A stretch of DNA of 64,000 nucleotides from Salinimicrobium sediminis (GTDB lineage Bacteria; Bacteroidota; Bacteroidia; Flavobacteriales; Flavobacteriaceae), in assembly GCF_900215295.1 (NCBI RefSeq), contig NZ_OCMF01000001.1, forward strand, positions 496,001 to 560,000. Direction: 5' to 3'. How positions within the stretch are numbered: the stretch's first letter is position 1; every line of letters starts with the position of its first letter. Position numbers and translations under genes: made by a program. Shown one piece after another: positions 23,926 through 32,184 of the stretch. A model generated the notes under the pieces. It was not told the DNA's origin, searched no databases, and saw only the letters and a list, made by a program, of their open reading frames with translations.

Positions 23926-24619
23926 ACTGAAGTGCCTTTATCTGATCTACTTTATTATCGTCGATTATTACTCCATCCTTCAGGTTCACGATCCTTTTGG
24001 TCATCTCTGCAATGTCATGTTCGTGGGTTACAATAAGGATAGTTCTTCCCTCTTCATTGATCTTCTGGATGAGATCCATCACCTCATAAGACGTTTTGGT
24101 ATCCAAGGCTCCTGTAGGCTCATCGGCCAACAGTACTTTAGGGTCACTTGCCAAGGCTCTTGCGATTGCAACGCGCTGTTTTTGTCCTCCCGAAAGTTCA
24201 TTGGGAAGGTGCTGCGCCCAATCTGTGAGTCCCACTTTTTCCAGGTAGGCCATGGCGCGGTCCATTCTCTCCTTTCGCTTCAATCCCTGATAATAAAGCG
24301 GTAAGGCTACATTATCTACAGCCGATTTATAAGATATAAGATTGAAAGATTGAAAAATGAATCCCAGGAATTTATTGCGGTAACGTGCCGCGATCTTTTC
24401 ATTCAGGTTTTTTATTGGCACTCCATCCAGAGTGTAAGTGCCTGAATCGGCTTCATCCAGCATTCCAAGAATGTTGAGCAAAGTGGATTTTCCGGACCCC
24501 GATGATCCCATGATCGAAACCAGTTCCCCTTCTGCCACACTAAAATTAATACCTTTTAGTACATGCAGGGAATTGCTTCCTGTCTTATAGGATTTATGCA
24601 AGTCTTTTATTTCGATCAT
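23918..24619 (-). CDS. ABC transporter ATP-binding protein, MacB/LolD type
   Basis: The 233-residue ATPase has Walker A GSSGSGKST (near 38-46), the Q-loop FIFQSFNLI, signature LSGGQKQRVAIARAL (near 140-154), Walker B VLLADEPTGALD and the H-loop VTHEHDIA. It is the first gene of an operon with two permeases, two adaptors, TolC and tsaB. The likely role is ATP-driven mechanotransmission export of a peptide, drug or lipoprotein-like substrate across the periplasm. Confidence 0.93.
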   Translation of the reverse strand: MIEIKDLHKSYKTGSNSLHVLKGINFSVAEGELVSIMGSSGSGKSTLLNILGMLDEADSGTYTLDGVPIKNLNEKIAARYRNKFLGFIFQSFNLISYKSAVDNVALPLYYQGLKRKERMDRAMAYLEKVGLTDWAQHLPNELSGGQKQRVAIARALASDPKVLLADEPTGALDTKTSYEVMDLIQKINEEGRTILIVTHEHDIAEMTKRIVNLKDGVIIDDNKVDQIKALQYV

Positions 24620-24733
24620 ATTTGTGTAATATGGTTAACAAAAACGGGGATTACACATTAGACTCGCAAAAAAGGAAAATGTTACATTCTTCTAAAAAAA
24701 CTTCAGAAAAGAGTAGGCAATAACGGGTATGGG

Positions 24734-24961
24734 TTATTCTTCAGAATGACGTTTTCTGCGGGATTTCCAGATGAAATATCCTACCCCGGCCATAAGAAGA
24801 TAAGGGAAAGCCATAAGGTAAACAATCCCGTCATTGATACCTTTGGCGGCAGACTGGCCGTCTTCGGTCTCCAGTACAGCGCGACACATCGCACATTGAG
24901 CCGTGGCATCAAAGGAGATGAGCAACAAAAGCATAAATACAAGCAGGATCCTTAACTTCAT
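24734..24961 (-). CDS. Small CxxC membrane protein of the oxidase-maturation cluster
   Basis: The 75-residue protein has a signal sequence (about residues 1-21, ending ATAQ), then CAMC at the presumed new N-terminus (residues 22-25), and a single membrane helix (about 44-64) with a basic tail KSRRKRH. The paired cysteines next to the membrane and its place 4 bp after the DUF420/CtaM-like gene suggest a part in copper handling or oxidase assembly. That role is inference only. Confidence 0.7.
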   Translation of the reverse strand: MKLRILLVFMLLLLISFDATAQCAMCRAVLETEDGQSAAKGINDGIVYLMAFPYLLMAGVGYFIWKSRRKRHSEE

Positions 24962-24965
24962 AATG

Positions 24966-25499
24966 CTAATAATATGGCGCCATGAATAAATATACTAAAA
25001 CTCCCGTGACCGCCACATACAACCACACAGGAAAAGTATAGCGGGCGATCTTTCTGTGCTTCTCAACTTCTCCCGTCAATCCACGGTACATGGTGAACAA
25101 AACCAGAGGAACGATGATAGCAGAAAGTAAAATATGGGTGATCAACACAAAAAAGTACAGGTATCGCAGGATTCCCTCTCCCCCATAGGGAACGGGATCG
25201 TTACTTATCTTGGAGATCACATAACTAATAAGGAAAACTGTGGAAAGGAAAAAAGCAGAGATCATTAGATTACGATGCCACAGCAATTCCTTCCTGCGCA
25301 TGGAGATATAGCCTGCGACCAGTAAAAGCGCAGTGAAGAAATTCAGCACTGCATGAAAAAGGGGAAAATTATTAAACCTTGTTCCTAAAAGCTCATAGCG
25401 CTCGGGCATGTACATAAGAATAAGTACCAGCACTGGCACAACAATAGATATCACGAGAATTGCCGGAACAATGACCTTATCTGCCTTTCTACTCCTCAT
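24966..25499 (-). CDS. DUF420 membrane protein, CtaM-like
   Basis: The 177-residue protein has about five membrane helices and keeps the family's histidine-bearing helices (NNFPLFHAVLNFFTALLL, LLWHRNLMISAFF, LITHILLSAIIVP, KHRKIARYTFPVWLYVAVTG). Relatives such as CtaM/YozB support assembly of the heme-copper oxidase. The start ATG 25499 overlaps the SCO1 stop region by 11 bp, indicating coupling; an upstream ATG at 25523 would lengthen the overlap. Confidence 0.85.
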   Translation of the reverse strand: MRSRKADKVIVPAILVISIVVPVLVLILMYMPERYELLGTRFNNFPLFHAVLNFFTALLLVAGYISMRRKELLWHRNLMISAFFLSTVFLISYVISKISNDPVPYGGEGILRYLYFFVLITHILLSAIIVPLVLFTMYRGLTGEVEKHRKIARYTFPVWLYVAVTGVLVYLFMAPYY

Positions 25500-26226
25500 T
25501 GACCAATCTTTTTGCATCTGCAATTAAAATATCTGTTTGCGGTTCTTCTTCACCCGGTTTCACATTTGCATTATATGGCACAGAACCCCGATAGTAAATG
25601 ATGGGATTGCCAAATTTGTCTTTTCGGGACCTGATATAACCTTCCTTGTCAACAAGCGCAAAATAACCTGAATGGGCAAATCCGCCTTCGGCAGCAGGAT
25701 CTTCTCCCGCATAGATATTAAAACCGGAATTCGCCAGTTCATAAATAGCTTCCCTTTCTCCTGTCAAAAGATGCCAGTTGGGATGTTTTACATTGTTCCT
25801 CTCTGCATACTCTTTCAAAACTTCGGGAGTGTCATGTTGCGGATCTATGCTGAATGAGGCAATCCCAAAGTCCTTGTTGTCAAGAAACTCATTTTGCACC
25901 TTAACAAGATTATCCTTCATAATAGGGCAAATGGTAGGGCAGGTGGAAAAGAAGAACTCAGCTATATAAACCTTACCTTCATAATCCTTGTTGGAAATGG
26001 TATCTCCATGTTGATCAACAAATTCAAAGGGAGGAACTTTTTTACGCTCCTCATTGACCATGATATAGGCCAACTCCTGACTTTCGGCGACACGTTCGGC
26101 CTGCCCGTCTGACCTGTTTGAAGTAACCGTCTCGTCATCCTGAATACGTTCGATGATTTCCGGAATGACTATGATCCCAAAAATAAGGATCACAAAAGCA
26201 ATTCCTATATAAGAATATCTTTTCAT
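25489..26226 (-). CDS. SCO1/SenC copper chaperone
   Basis: The 245-residue membrane-anchored thioredoxin-fold protein delivers copper to the CuA centre of subunit II. An N-terminal helix (about 5-24) is followed by the copper motif CPTIC (in FFSTCPTICPIMKDN, near 94-98) and a downstream histidine in GGFAHSGYFALVD. Its ATG shares one base with the preceding gene's TAA (TAATG at 26224-26228), so the two are translationally coupled. Confidence 0.92.
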   Translation of the reverse strand: MKRYSYIGIAFVILIFGIIVIPEIIERIQDDETVTSNRSDGQAERVAESQELAYIMVNEERKKVPPFEFVDQHGDTISNKDYEGKVYIAEFFFSTCPTICPIMKDNLVKVQNEFLDNKDFGIASFSIDPQHDTPEVLKEYAERNNVKHPNWHLLTGEREAIYELANSGFNIYAGEDPAAEGGFAHSGYFALVDKEGYIRSRKDKFGNPIIYYRGSVPYNANVKPGEEEPQTDILIADAKRLVNEE

Positions 26227-26879
26227 TATTCTGTTGCTGCTTCTTTGTTATATTTTTTAAGTTCCAGCCTGTATTCTGCCAGGATCACCTTAATATCATC
26301 ATCCATTTTGTTGTTAAGCACATAAATGGAGTTGGTGTCATATCCAAAAAGCTCATTGCCGTCATCATCCTTGTCCCTGCCCCGTAGTTTTCCATCTTTG
26401 TCGATAATGAAAACATTAGGAGTAGACAGATCTTCAGAAAGATCAAGATTCGTATTGAGGCTATTGAACAGATCCCTGATCTCTTCGGGAGAACCCTCTA
26501 CAAATTTCCACTTTTTAAGATCTATAACTTCGGAAAGCTTTTGCTTCAGAAGCTCTACTTCTTCTTCATTTCCTTCCGGAACCACAGATACCAGCTGAAA
26601 TTCATTGAATTGGGCGTAAGGATCGTACACCTTTTCAGCAATATGATATGCATTGGTAAGATATTCTTCAGGATCATCTCCGGGGAATCCCAGGACGGTG
26701 ATATTTCCGCGGAAGCTAAGCTCCTCTTCATCTTTTTCAAGGCTGCGGAAGGATTCCAGCTGCGCGATTTCCTGAGTAAGAACAGGCAGGCGGGCAAAAT
26801 TATTGACTCCCGAAGCAAAAAAAAGATAAGCTACCAATGGAAGTGCAAAAAGAACAAAAATTACCAGAAATTTTTTCAT
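26226..26879 (-). CDS. Cysteine-free thioredoxin-fold membrane protein (SCO-like)
   Basis: The 217-residue protein is anchored by residues 5-23 and has a soluble domain with the order expected of a thioredoxin fold: NITVLGFPGDDPEEYL (strand then helix), FQLVSVVPEG, LSTPNVFIIDKDGKLRGR and a closing helix. It resembles SCO1, but where CxxxC should be there is GFPGD, and the entire protein has no cysteine. It is coupled to sco1. ATG 26879 is used; an upstream start at 26903 overlaps the terminator side. Redox or copper transfer is unlikely, and a structural assembly role is possible. Confidence 0.7.
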   Translation of the reverse strand: MKKFLVIFVLFALPLVAYLFFASGVNNFARLPVLTQEIAQLESFRSLEKDEEELSFRGNITVLGFPGDDPEEYLTNAYHIAEKVYDPYAQFNEFQLVSVVPEGNEEEVELLKQKLSEVIDLKKWKFVEGSPEEIRDLFNSLNTNLDLSEDLSTPNVFIIDKDGKLRGRDKDDDGNELFGYDTNSIYVLNNKMDDDIKVILAEYRLELKKYNKEAATE

Positions 26880-26904
26880 AAGATCTCTCCGGAAGATGTG
26901 CACA

Positions 26905-26938
26905 AAAATAAAAAAAGGCGGTCTTAAAAACCGCCTTT
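26905..26938 (-). terminator. Terminator after cytochrome oxidase subunit IV
   Basis: On the minus strand AAAGGCGGT and ACCGCCTTT form the stem with a short A-rich loop, followed by a T-run. It separates the subunit genes from the maturation genes downstream. Confidence 0.85.
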
Positions 26939-26954
26939 CCCGATGTTTTAACTA

Positions 26955-27317
26955 TTAAAAATCCCAGGCAATATTACCCCGGTGCATTACCTCATAAACG
27001 TAATCTCCTTCTGTAAGCAAAATGAATACAAGGTAGATGATCAAAAAAGTAGATGTCCATACCACCGCTCTTCTCAAACCTTTTGTTTCCCCTTCCAGGT
27101 GCATGAAAGCCCAGGCAATGTAATACGCCTTTACAATGGTAAGGATGATGAAGATCCAGTTAAGCAGTTTCAGACTTATAAAATAGGTATCTGTAAGAAA
27201 TTCGGGTTTTATGATCCCAAGAAAAACTTCTACCAGGGTCACCACAGACATGATGATGAATACGGTCCAGATCCTTTTAGTGTTCGATTTATGTACGTGT
27301 GTAGTATCGTGTGCCAT
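26955..27317 (-). CDS. Cytochrome c oxidase subunit IV
   Basis: The 120-residue membrane protein has three helices (about 14-34, 45-67 and 84-104) in the pattern of bacterial subunit IV (YTVHxxxTKRIW-type start, IVKAYYIAWAFMHLEGE, and a final helix). It belongs to the aa3-type oxidase together with the subunit III genes 12 bp upstream. It has a histidine-rich N-terminus (MAHDTTHVH). Confidence 0.88.
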   Translation of the reverse strand: MAHDTTHVHKSNTKRIWTVFIIMSVVTLVEVFLGIIKPEFLTDTYFISLKLLNWIFIILTIVKAYYIAWAFMHLEGETKGLRRAVVWTSTFLIIYLVFILLTEGDYVYEVMHRGNIAWDF

Positions 27318-27329
27318 TTTGTTCCTGAA

Positions 27330-28310
27330 TTATACTAAATAGAAGAATGTGAAAACAAATACCCATACCAAATCCACAAAGTGCCAGTATAGCCCCACTT
27401 TCTCAACCATTTCGTAGTGGCCCCTTCTTTCGTAAGTTCCAATAAGAACATTGAAAAAGATGATGATATTGATAAATACTCCTGTTAATACGTGAAAACC
27501 GTGGAATCCTGTAATAAAGAAAAAGAAGTCTCCAAAAAGTGGATTCCCGTATTCATTCTTTTGCAGGTTGGCCCCTTCTATGATCCCAATCCCATCACTT
27601 TCCAGCTTGGCCAGGGAAGCCTGTCTGGTTAGGACTACCTTTTCTCCCGTGGGAGTAAGCTCCTGGGTTCTTATGTGCAGGTTTGGATTTGCAGAAAAGC
27701 CTGTAATCACATCCTCAATAGTATATCGTGGTATGGTAGGCTCATCAACAAACCAAAGTCCGTTGGTACGCTCATGCTGTAATCTTTCTTTGGGGGCAGC
27801 AGTAACGAATGCATCCAATGCTACTCTTTCGCCGTCACTATTAACAACCTGAAGCACATTCCCGCCCCTGGTCTCAATAGCTCCGTAGGTTCCGGTAATA
27901 AAGTTCTTCCATTCCCAGGCTTGTGACCCAAGGAAAATAATACCTCCAATGATGGTAAGCAACATGTAGAAAGTAACTTTACCTTTCTTCATTTGGTGCC
28001 CTGCGTCTACTGCGAGAACCATAGTTACAGAAGAAAAGATAAGGATGAAGGTCATCAATGCCACATAGTACATAGGAGCATCTACCCCATGTAAAAACGG
28101 GAAGTGATTAAACACCTCATCTGCGATAGGCCAGCTATCGGCGAATTTATATCTCGCAAACCCGTAAGAGGCAAGAAATCCGGAAAAAGTAAGCGCATCG
28201 GACAAGATGAAGAACCACATCATCATTTTACCGTAGCTTACCTTCAAGGGTTCATTTCCACCGCCCCAGGTTCGTCCTTCAGTACCTGTTCTAGCAACAG
28301 TAGTTTCCAT
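27330..28310 (-). CDS. Cytochrome c oxidase subunit III with a large inserted domain
   Basis: The 326-residue membrane subunit has helices at about 30-50, 82-103, 113-133, 260-285 and 305-325. Typical segments are MMMWFFILSDALTFSGFLASY and the final ITGFHGFHVLTGVFINI and YWHFVDLVWVFVFTFFYLV. Between two helices, residues about 141-258 form a hydrophilic insert of nearly 120 residues absent from ordinary subunit III. It is followed by subunit IV and preceded by a second, shorter subunit III gene. Confidence 0.9.
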   Translation of the reverse strand: METTVARTGTEGRTWGGGNEPLKVSYGKMMMWFFILSDALTFSGFLASYGFARYKFADSWPIADEVFNHFPFLHGVDAPMYYVALMTFILIFSSVTMVLAVDAGHQMKKGKVTFYMLLTIIGGIIFLGSQAWEWKNFITGTYGAIETRGGNVLQVVNSDGERVALDAFVTAAPKERLQHERTNGLWFVDEPTIPRYTIEDVITGFSANPNLHIRTQELTPTGEKVVLTRQASLAKLESDGIGIIEGANLQKNEYGNPLFGDFFFFITGFHGFHVLTGVFINIIIFFNVLIGTYERRGHYEMVEKVGLYWHFVDLVWVFVFTFFYLV

Positions 28311-28356
28311 AGAAAGATTTTGAAATTTAATGTAAGGGCAAAAATAGGTTTTTTAT

Positions 28357-28938
28357 TTATCTAAAGAAATATAAAAATAAAAACAGGTAGATCCACAAGG
28401 CATCCACAAAATGCCAGTAGGTAGCACCAAGTTCTAATCCAAGGGTTTGCCCAGCATGGTACCTCTGTTTAAAATGATTATAAATTATTACCAAAAGCAC
28501 GATCATACCTCCCGCCAGGTGGGCAAGATGCGCAAGGACAACGATATAGATAAATGAGGTGGTAATATTACTTTCACTCCCGGTAAAGTAAAATCCTTCA
28601 GAAATCAGCTGATTAAAACTGTAAAACTGCAGCACAATAAAGACCACACTTAGGCCTAAGGTCGCCAGTAATCCTGTTGTAGTGAGGGATCGATTATCTT
28701 TTTTTATAGCCCTTTCGGCAAAATGAAGAGTGATACTACTCAACAGTATGATTATGGTACTCCATAAGAAGCTTGAAGGCAGGTCAAGTTCTGCAACCCA
28801 GTCTGGTCTGGACTTACTTACCACATAAGCACTCGTAAGCCCGGCAAACATCATTGCCATACTTATTATCCCGAACCAAAGCATCATTTTTTTCGCCCGG
28901 CCTTGCTTATAGCTGTCGGTTCCCTGTGTTAAATCCAT
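28357..28938 (-). CDS. Second cytochrome c oxidase subunit III-type protein
   Basis: The 193-residue membrane protein has five helices and subunit III hallmarks: MMLWFGIISMAMMFAGLTSAYVV, LAHLAHLAGGMIVLL and ATYWHFVDALWIYLFLFLYF. It overlaps the heme O synthase gene by 10 bp. It lacks the long insert of its neighbour. Whether both are in the same oxidase or serve different assemblies cannot be told from sequence. Confidence 0.9.
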   Translation of the reverse strand: MDLTQGTDSYKQGRAKKMMLWFGIISMAMMFAGLTSAYVVSKSRPDWVAELDLPSSFLWSTIIILLSSITLHFAERAIKKDNRSLTTTGLLATLGLSVVFIVLQFYSFNQLISEGFYFTGSESNITTSFIYIVVLAHLAHLAGGMIVLLVIIYNHFKQRYHAGQTLGLELGATYWHFVDALWIYLFLFLYFFR

Positions 28939-29831
28939 ACACGAATCAATTTATCCAATACATATATTATTTGCAGCAAAGTGATATAGGACACACTCGC
29001 AAACATTAGTTTTTTCGCAGACCTTTCATCCCTGTTGCGGTATAATTGCACTGCATAGTAAAGCATTCCCAGCCCCAGCATTAACACCAGTACGGCAGAA
29101 AACGGAGTGATGTACAATGCTCCGGTCATACCTGTTACCGGGATCAAAGAAACAATAACAGTCCAGATGGTATAAAGCACTATTTGAACCGCAGTACCCT
29201 TGTCTCTCTTTCCCGTAGGCAACATATAGAAGCCGCCTTTTGCATAGTCATCATAAAGCCACCAGCCTAAAGCCCAAAAGTGAGGGAATTGCCAAAAAAA
29301 CTGTATCATAAAAAGCGTTCCGGGTTCGATACCAAATTTTCCTGTGGCTGCAACCCATCCCAGCATAAACGGTATGGCACCGGGAAAGGCACCCACGAAT
29401 ACCGAAAGAGGGGTCTTTGTCTTTAAAGGAGTATAAATGCACACATACAAAAAGATGCTTATGGCGCCAAACATGGCTGTCCTGGGATTAATAAGGTACA
29501 GGATCACTAGACCTGTAACAGTAAGTGCACTGGCAATTACAAAAGCAGTATTGACAGACATTCTTCCTGAAGGCACAGGCCGGTTGCTGGTCCTCTTCAT
29601 CAATACATCCAGATCTTTTTCAAGAATCTGGTTATAGGCATTTGATGCACCCACCAAACAGTAGCCGCCAATAGACAACATGATCACTGTAAGCAGATCT
29701 ATACTTTCTGCCCCAAGGAAGTAACCGGCTACAGAAGAAAAGACCACACTAAGGGCCAGCCTCATTTTAGTTACTTCTTTAAGATCGCTTACAAGGGAAA
29801 CTGAAGGATTATGTACTTGAGTGTTTTCCAA
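28929..29831 (-). CDS. ctaB: Protoheme IX farnesyltransferase (heme O synthase)
   Basis: This UbiA-type prenyltransferase makes heme O from heme B for the oxidase. The 300-residue product has about eight to nine helices and the family motif NQILEKDLDVLMKRTSNRPVPSG (presented here in part: N-x3-E-x-D-x-D, then RTxxRPVPSG) near residues 66-88. A second aspartate-rich loop WWLYDDYAKGGFYMLP lies near 193-208. The start is a TTG (29829-29831), 12 bases downstream of the predicted transcription start. It is the first gene of the oxidase subunit operon. Confidence 0.93.
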   Translation of the reverse strand: MENTQVHNPSVSLVSDLKEVTKMRLALSVVFSSVAGYFLGAESIDLLTVIMLSIGGYCLVGASNAYNQILEKDLDVLMKRTSNRPVPSGRMSVNTAFVIASALTVTGLVILYLINPRTAMFGAISIFLYVCIYTPLKTKTPLSVFVGAFPGAIPFMLGWVAATGKFGIEPGTLFMIQFFWQFPHFWALGWWLYDDYAKGGFYMLPTGKRDKGTAVQIVLYTIWTVIVSLIPVTGMTGALYITPFSAVLVLMLGLGMLYYAVQLYRNRDERSAKKLMFASVSYITLLQIIYVLDKLIRVWI

Positions 29832-29847
29832 AAAGGGAATTTTGGCG

Positions 29848-29877
29848 CAAAGATACTTCTTAATTGTTTTTTACCAA
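29848..29877 (-). promoter_or_regulatory. Promoter of the heme O synthase/oxidase operon
   Basis: On the minus strand TTG (29877-29875) and TATCTTTG (29855-29848) are separated by 19 bp, a full match to the Bacteroidetes -33/-7 consensus. The ctaB start codon is 17 bp further on. Confidence 0.65.
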
Positions 29878-29943
29878 GAAACACCAACCGTTAAAATTTT
29901 ATATCTGTTAAAAATTTGAAATTGATTTTCAACCGATTAAATC

Positions 29944-32061
29944 TTACATATCGAAATACCAGTTGAAGATATCTGTTCGAAGACCAATGTTTATCCAATA
30001 GGTGGTTTGGTCAAAATTTGCCGGAGTTGTCACCTGAGGATCAAAATTGCGATAGATAAAACTTCCGAAGAATTTAAGATTGGTAGCAGGATTTACTATA
30101 TATCCCACCTCAGTTTCAGCATAAAAGGAATCTGTATTGTTACCCTGCCCAATTTCTACTCCTGTTTCAAAAGGCCGGTCCTCTTCAGACCGGTAGATAT
30201 TTCCGCCGTAATAGGCGCCGGAGTCGCTAAAATCAAATCCGCGCTCGCCTAAAATTGCTTTCACATGTCCGTAATATCTACCCCTGTTGTAACGCGCTAT
30301 AGCCACCAGCTCCCTGAAATTCGCTCCCCACAGATGTGCCATGGACTGATTGCTATGTCCGTAATTAAGGGTGATCGTATTATGGGAGTAGGTGTAAGGG
30401 CGCACCTGGTTGTATTCCAGTTGCAGGTAAAGATCCTCTACATTAAAAGCATTAAAGTATTTAGTTCCCAATTGAAAGCCATGTTTGTTCTTCCAGCTGC
30501 CTTCTCCTCCAAAAACATCTGTAGAAGAGAATTCATCGATCAACCATTGCCCGTAGCTCAGGAAGTGATCATTCCATTTATATTTTCCGGTAAGGCCAAT
30601 AATAGCATTCCCCGCCTGCGCCCCTGTAGAGAACTCGATCGCCCGGTAAAAAATAACCGGATTGAGATAATTTAGATCGAATCCCCTGTTATTGTCATTC
30701 TCCCACATTACCGATTCAAAAAAGCCAATATTTAACCGCTTTGTTACATTGTAGCTCAGGTAATGATTAGCCATGAACTTGGTGCGGTAAGAACCTTCCC
30801 CGGTCACTTCGGGCCGCACATCACGTAAGGACATCCAGGTGTTGGTATACTTGACTTTCCAGAAGGTGGTATTTAATTTGAAAAATGGGTAAGGTGCCGC
30901 AACATCACTCAAGAGTAGCGACCGGTAACCATCTCCTATAAAATTCTTGCCGTGCCCAAACTGCAGATTGAAATATTTGCCCGGACTAAAGGAAAGGTAG
31001 CCCTCTGCCACAGGATAATCATATGCCTGCCCCATAAAACTTTTTGCTATTCCCCGTCCCGGGATGATCGCTCTTCCTTCACTTCCGGGTCTTAACGATT
31101 CGGCGTAGTGGTTAAAATAGTCTGCAAATCTCCCCTGGTTTTCATAAACAACGGAATAGAAATTAAAATTCTTTCCTAGTCCTCCCTGGAAAATAGCTGC
31201 TCGGGTATTGTTATAGGTCACATCAAGATCGCTGTCGAGGTCTTTTCCCACCTGCAGGTCTAAAGCAAAATCTACAGTAAACCAGTAATCTTCGGCCTGA
31301 AAAGTAAAGAGATGCTCATTCCATAATTTTCTGCCCACCCAGGATTCTGCAGGTTTTTGAAGAGCTGTAAATTCTGCTTCAAAATCATAGTAAGGTTGCA
31401 CTTCAGAAAACAGAAACGGCTTAGAAGCGGAATGAAAATTAGTACCTACCCGGTTCACCTCATCTTCAAACCTGCTGTAAAATTCATGTGAAAGAGGAAT
31501 ATTGATCTCGCTTTGCAAGCGGGGATGCTCAAATTCAAGAGATTTGATCTGGTCATACTCTTCTATAACAGGTTCTTTGAGCAGACTTTCTTCTGAAGAC
31601 ACTTCTGCAGCAATGGCTTCAACACTTCCGGAAACAAATTCGCTTTCTACTGAATTTCTTTCCAACGGAATTTTCACAGGCATGCGGAACTGCATATCGA
31701 TGGCCCTGCTATTATAAGTAGCAGGAGAGACCTTAGGTAAGGTTTCAAAAATGCGATTAACTTCCTCCTTTAGTTCAGGATAGGCAGCATCAACATAAAT
31801 ACTTTTAAAAACTCCTTCTTTTGTAACCTCGAAGAGCACTACCAGTTCCCCTTCATAATTATCCTTTAAAACAGCTTCGGGCAATTTGAATTCCCCAAGC
31901 ACCTTAGCTTTTAAAGTAGTGGCAAAGCATTGTTCTTCCCGCTCAAAGTCTACGTTTTCACACTCGGAAAACTGCGGAAATCTCTCGGGATCTCCTTTGT
32001 AAGTTTGGGATGAGCTAATGAAGGGTAAAAGAAAGATGAGGAGCGGGAATAATTTTATCAT
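29944..32061 (-). CDS. RemB-like outer membrane gliding/adhesion protein
   Basis: The 705-residue exported protein has a signal peptide MIKLFPLLIFLLPFISSSQ. A small TonB C-terminal-like domain follows (about 50-135, with VVLFEVTKEGVFKSIYV and IFETLPKVSPATYNSR). After a linker, a long beta-strand-rich region (about 215-705) ends in an aromatic-rich strand NIGLRTDIFNWYFDM, suggesting an outer-membrane barrel. This matches my memory of RemB, a protein associated with gliding in Flavobacterium; the symbol is left blank because the match is from overall architecture and neighbourhood (tonB, gcvH, sprA). Confidence 0.65.
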   Translation of the reverse strand: MIKLFPLLIFLLPFISSSQTYKGDPERFPQFSECENVDFEREEQCFATTLKAKVLGEFKLPEAVLKDNYEGELVVLFEVTKEGVFKSIYVDAAYPELKEEVNRIFETLPKVSPATYNSRAIDMQFRMPVKIPLERNSVESEFVSGSVEAIAAEVSSEESLLKEPVIEEYDQIKSLEFEHPRLQSEINIPLSHEFYSRFEDEVNRVGTNFHSASKPFLFSEVQPYYDFEAEFTALQKPAESWVGRKLWNEHLFTFQAEDYWFTVDFALDLQVGKDLDSDLDVTYNNTRAAIFQGGLGKNFNFYSVVYENQGRFADYFNHYAESLRPGSEGRAIIPGRGIAKSFMGQAYDYPVAEGYLSFSPGKYFNLQFGHGKNFIGDGYRSLLLSDVAAPYPFFKLNTTFWKVKYTNTWMSLRDVRPEVTGEGSYRTKFMANHYLSYNVTKRLNIGFFESVMWENDNNRGFDLNYLNPVIFYRAIEFSTGAQAGNAIIGLTGKYKWNDHFLSYGQWLIDEFSSTDVFGGEGSWKNKHGFQLGTKYFNAFNVEDLYLQLEYNQVRPYTYSHNTITLNYGHSNQSMAHLWGANFRELVAIARYNRGRYYGHVKAILGERGFDFSDSGAYYGGNIYRSEEDRPFETGVEIGQGNNTDSFYAETEVGYIVNPATNLKFFGSFIYRNFDPQVTTPANFDQTTYWINIGLRTDIFNWYFDM

Positions 32062-32135
32062 ATCCTGCAGAGGGCTGAATGGATTACAGGGGAAAGATAC
32101 ATTTTTTTAGATATTTTTATGCTTTTAGACTGGGC

Positions 32136-32170
32136 AAAAAAAAATTCCGCACCAGGGCGGAATCTTTTTG
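32136..32170 (-). terminator. Terminator after the downstream tonB gene
   Basis: On the minus strand ATTCCGC and GCGGAAT form the stem, followed by a run of nine T. Confidence 0.85.
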
Positions 32171-32184
32171 TACAGAAATGGTAT

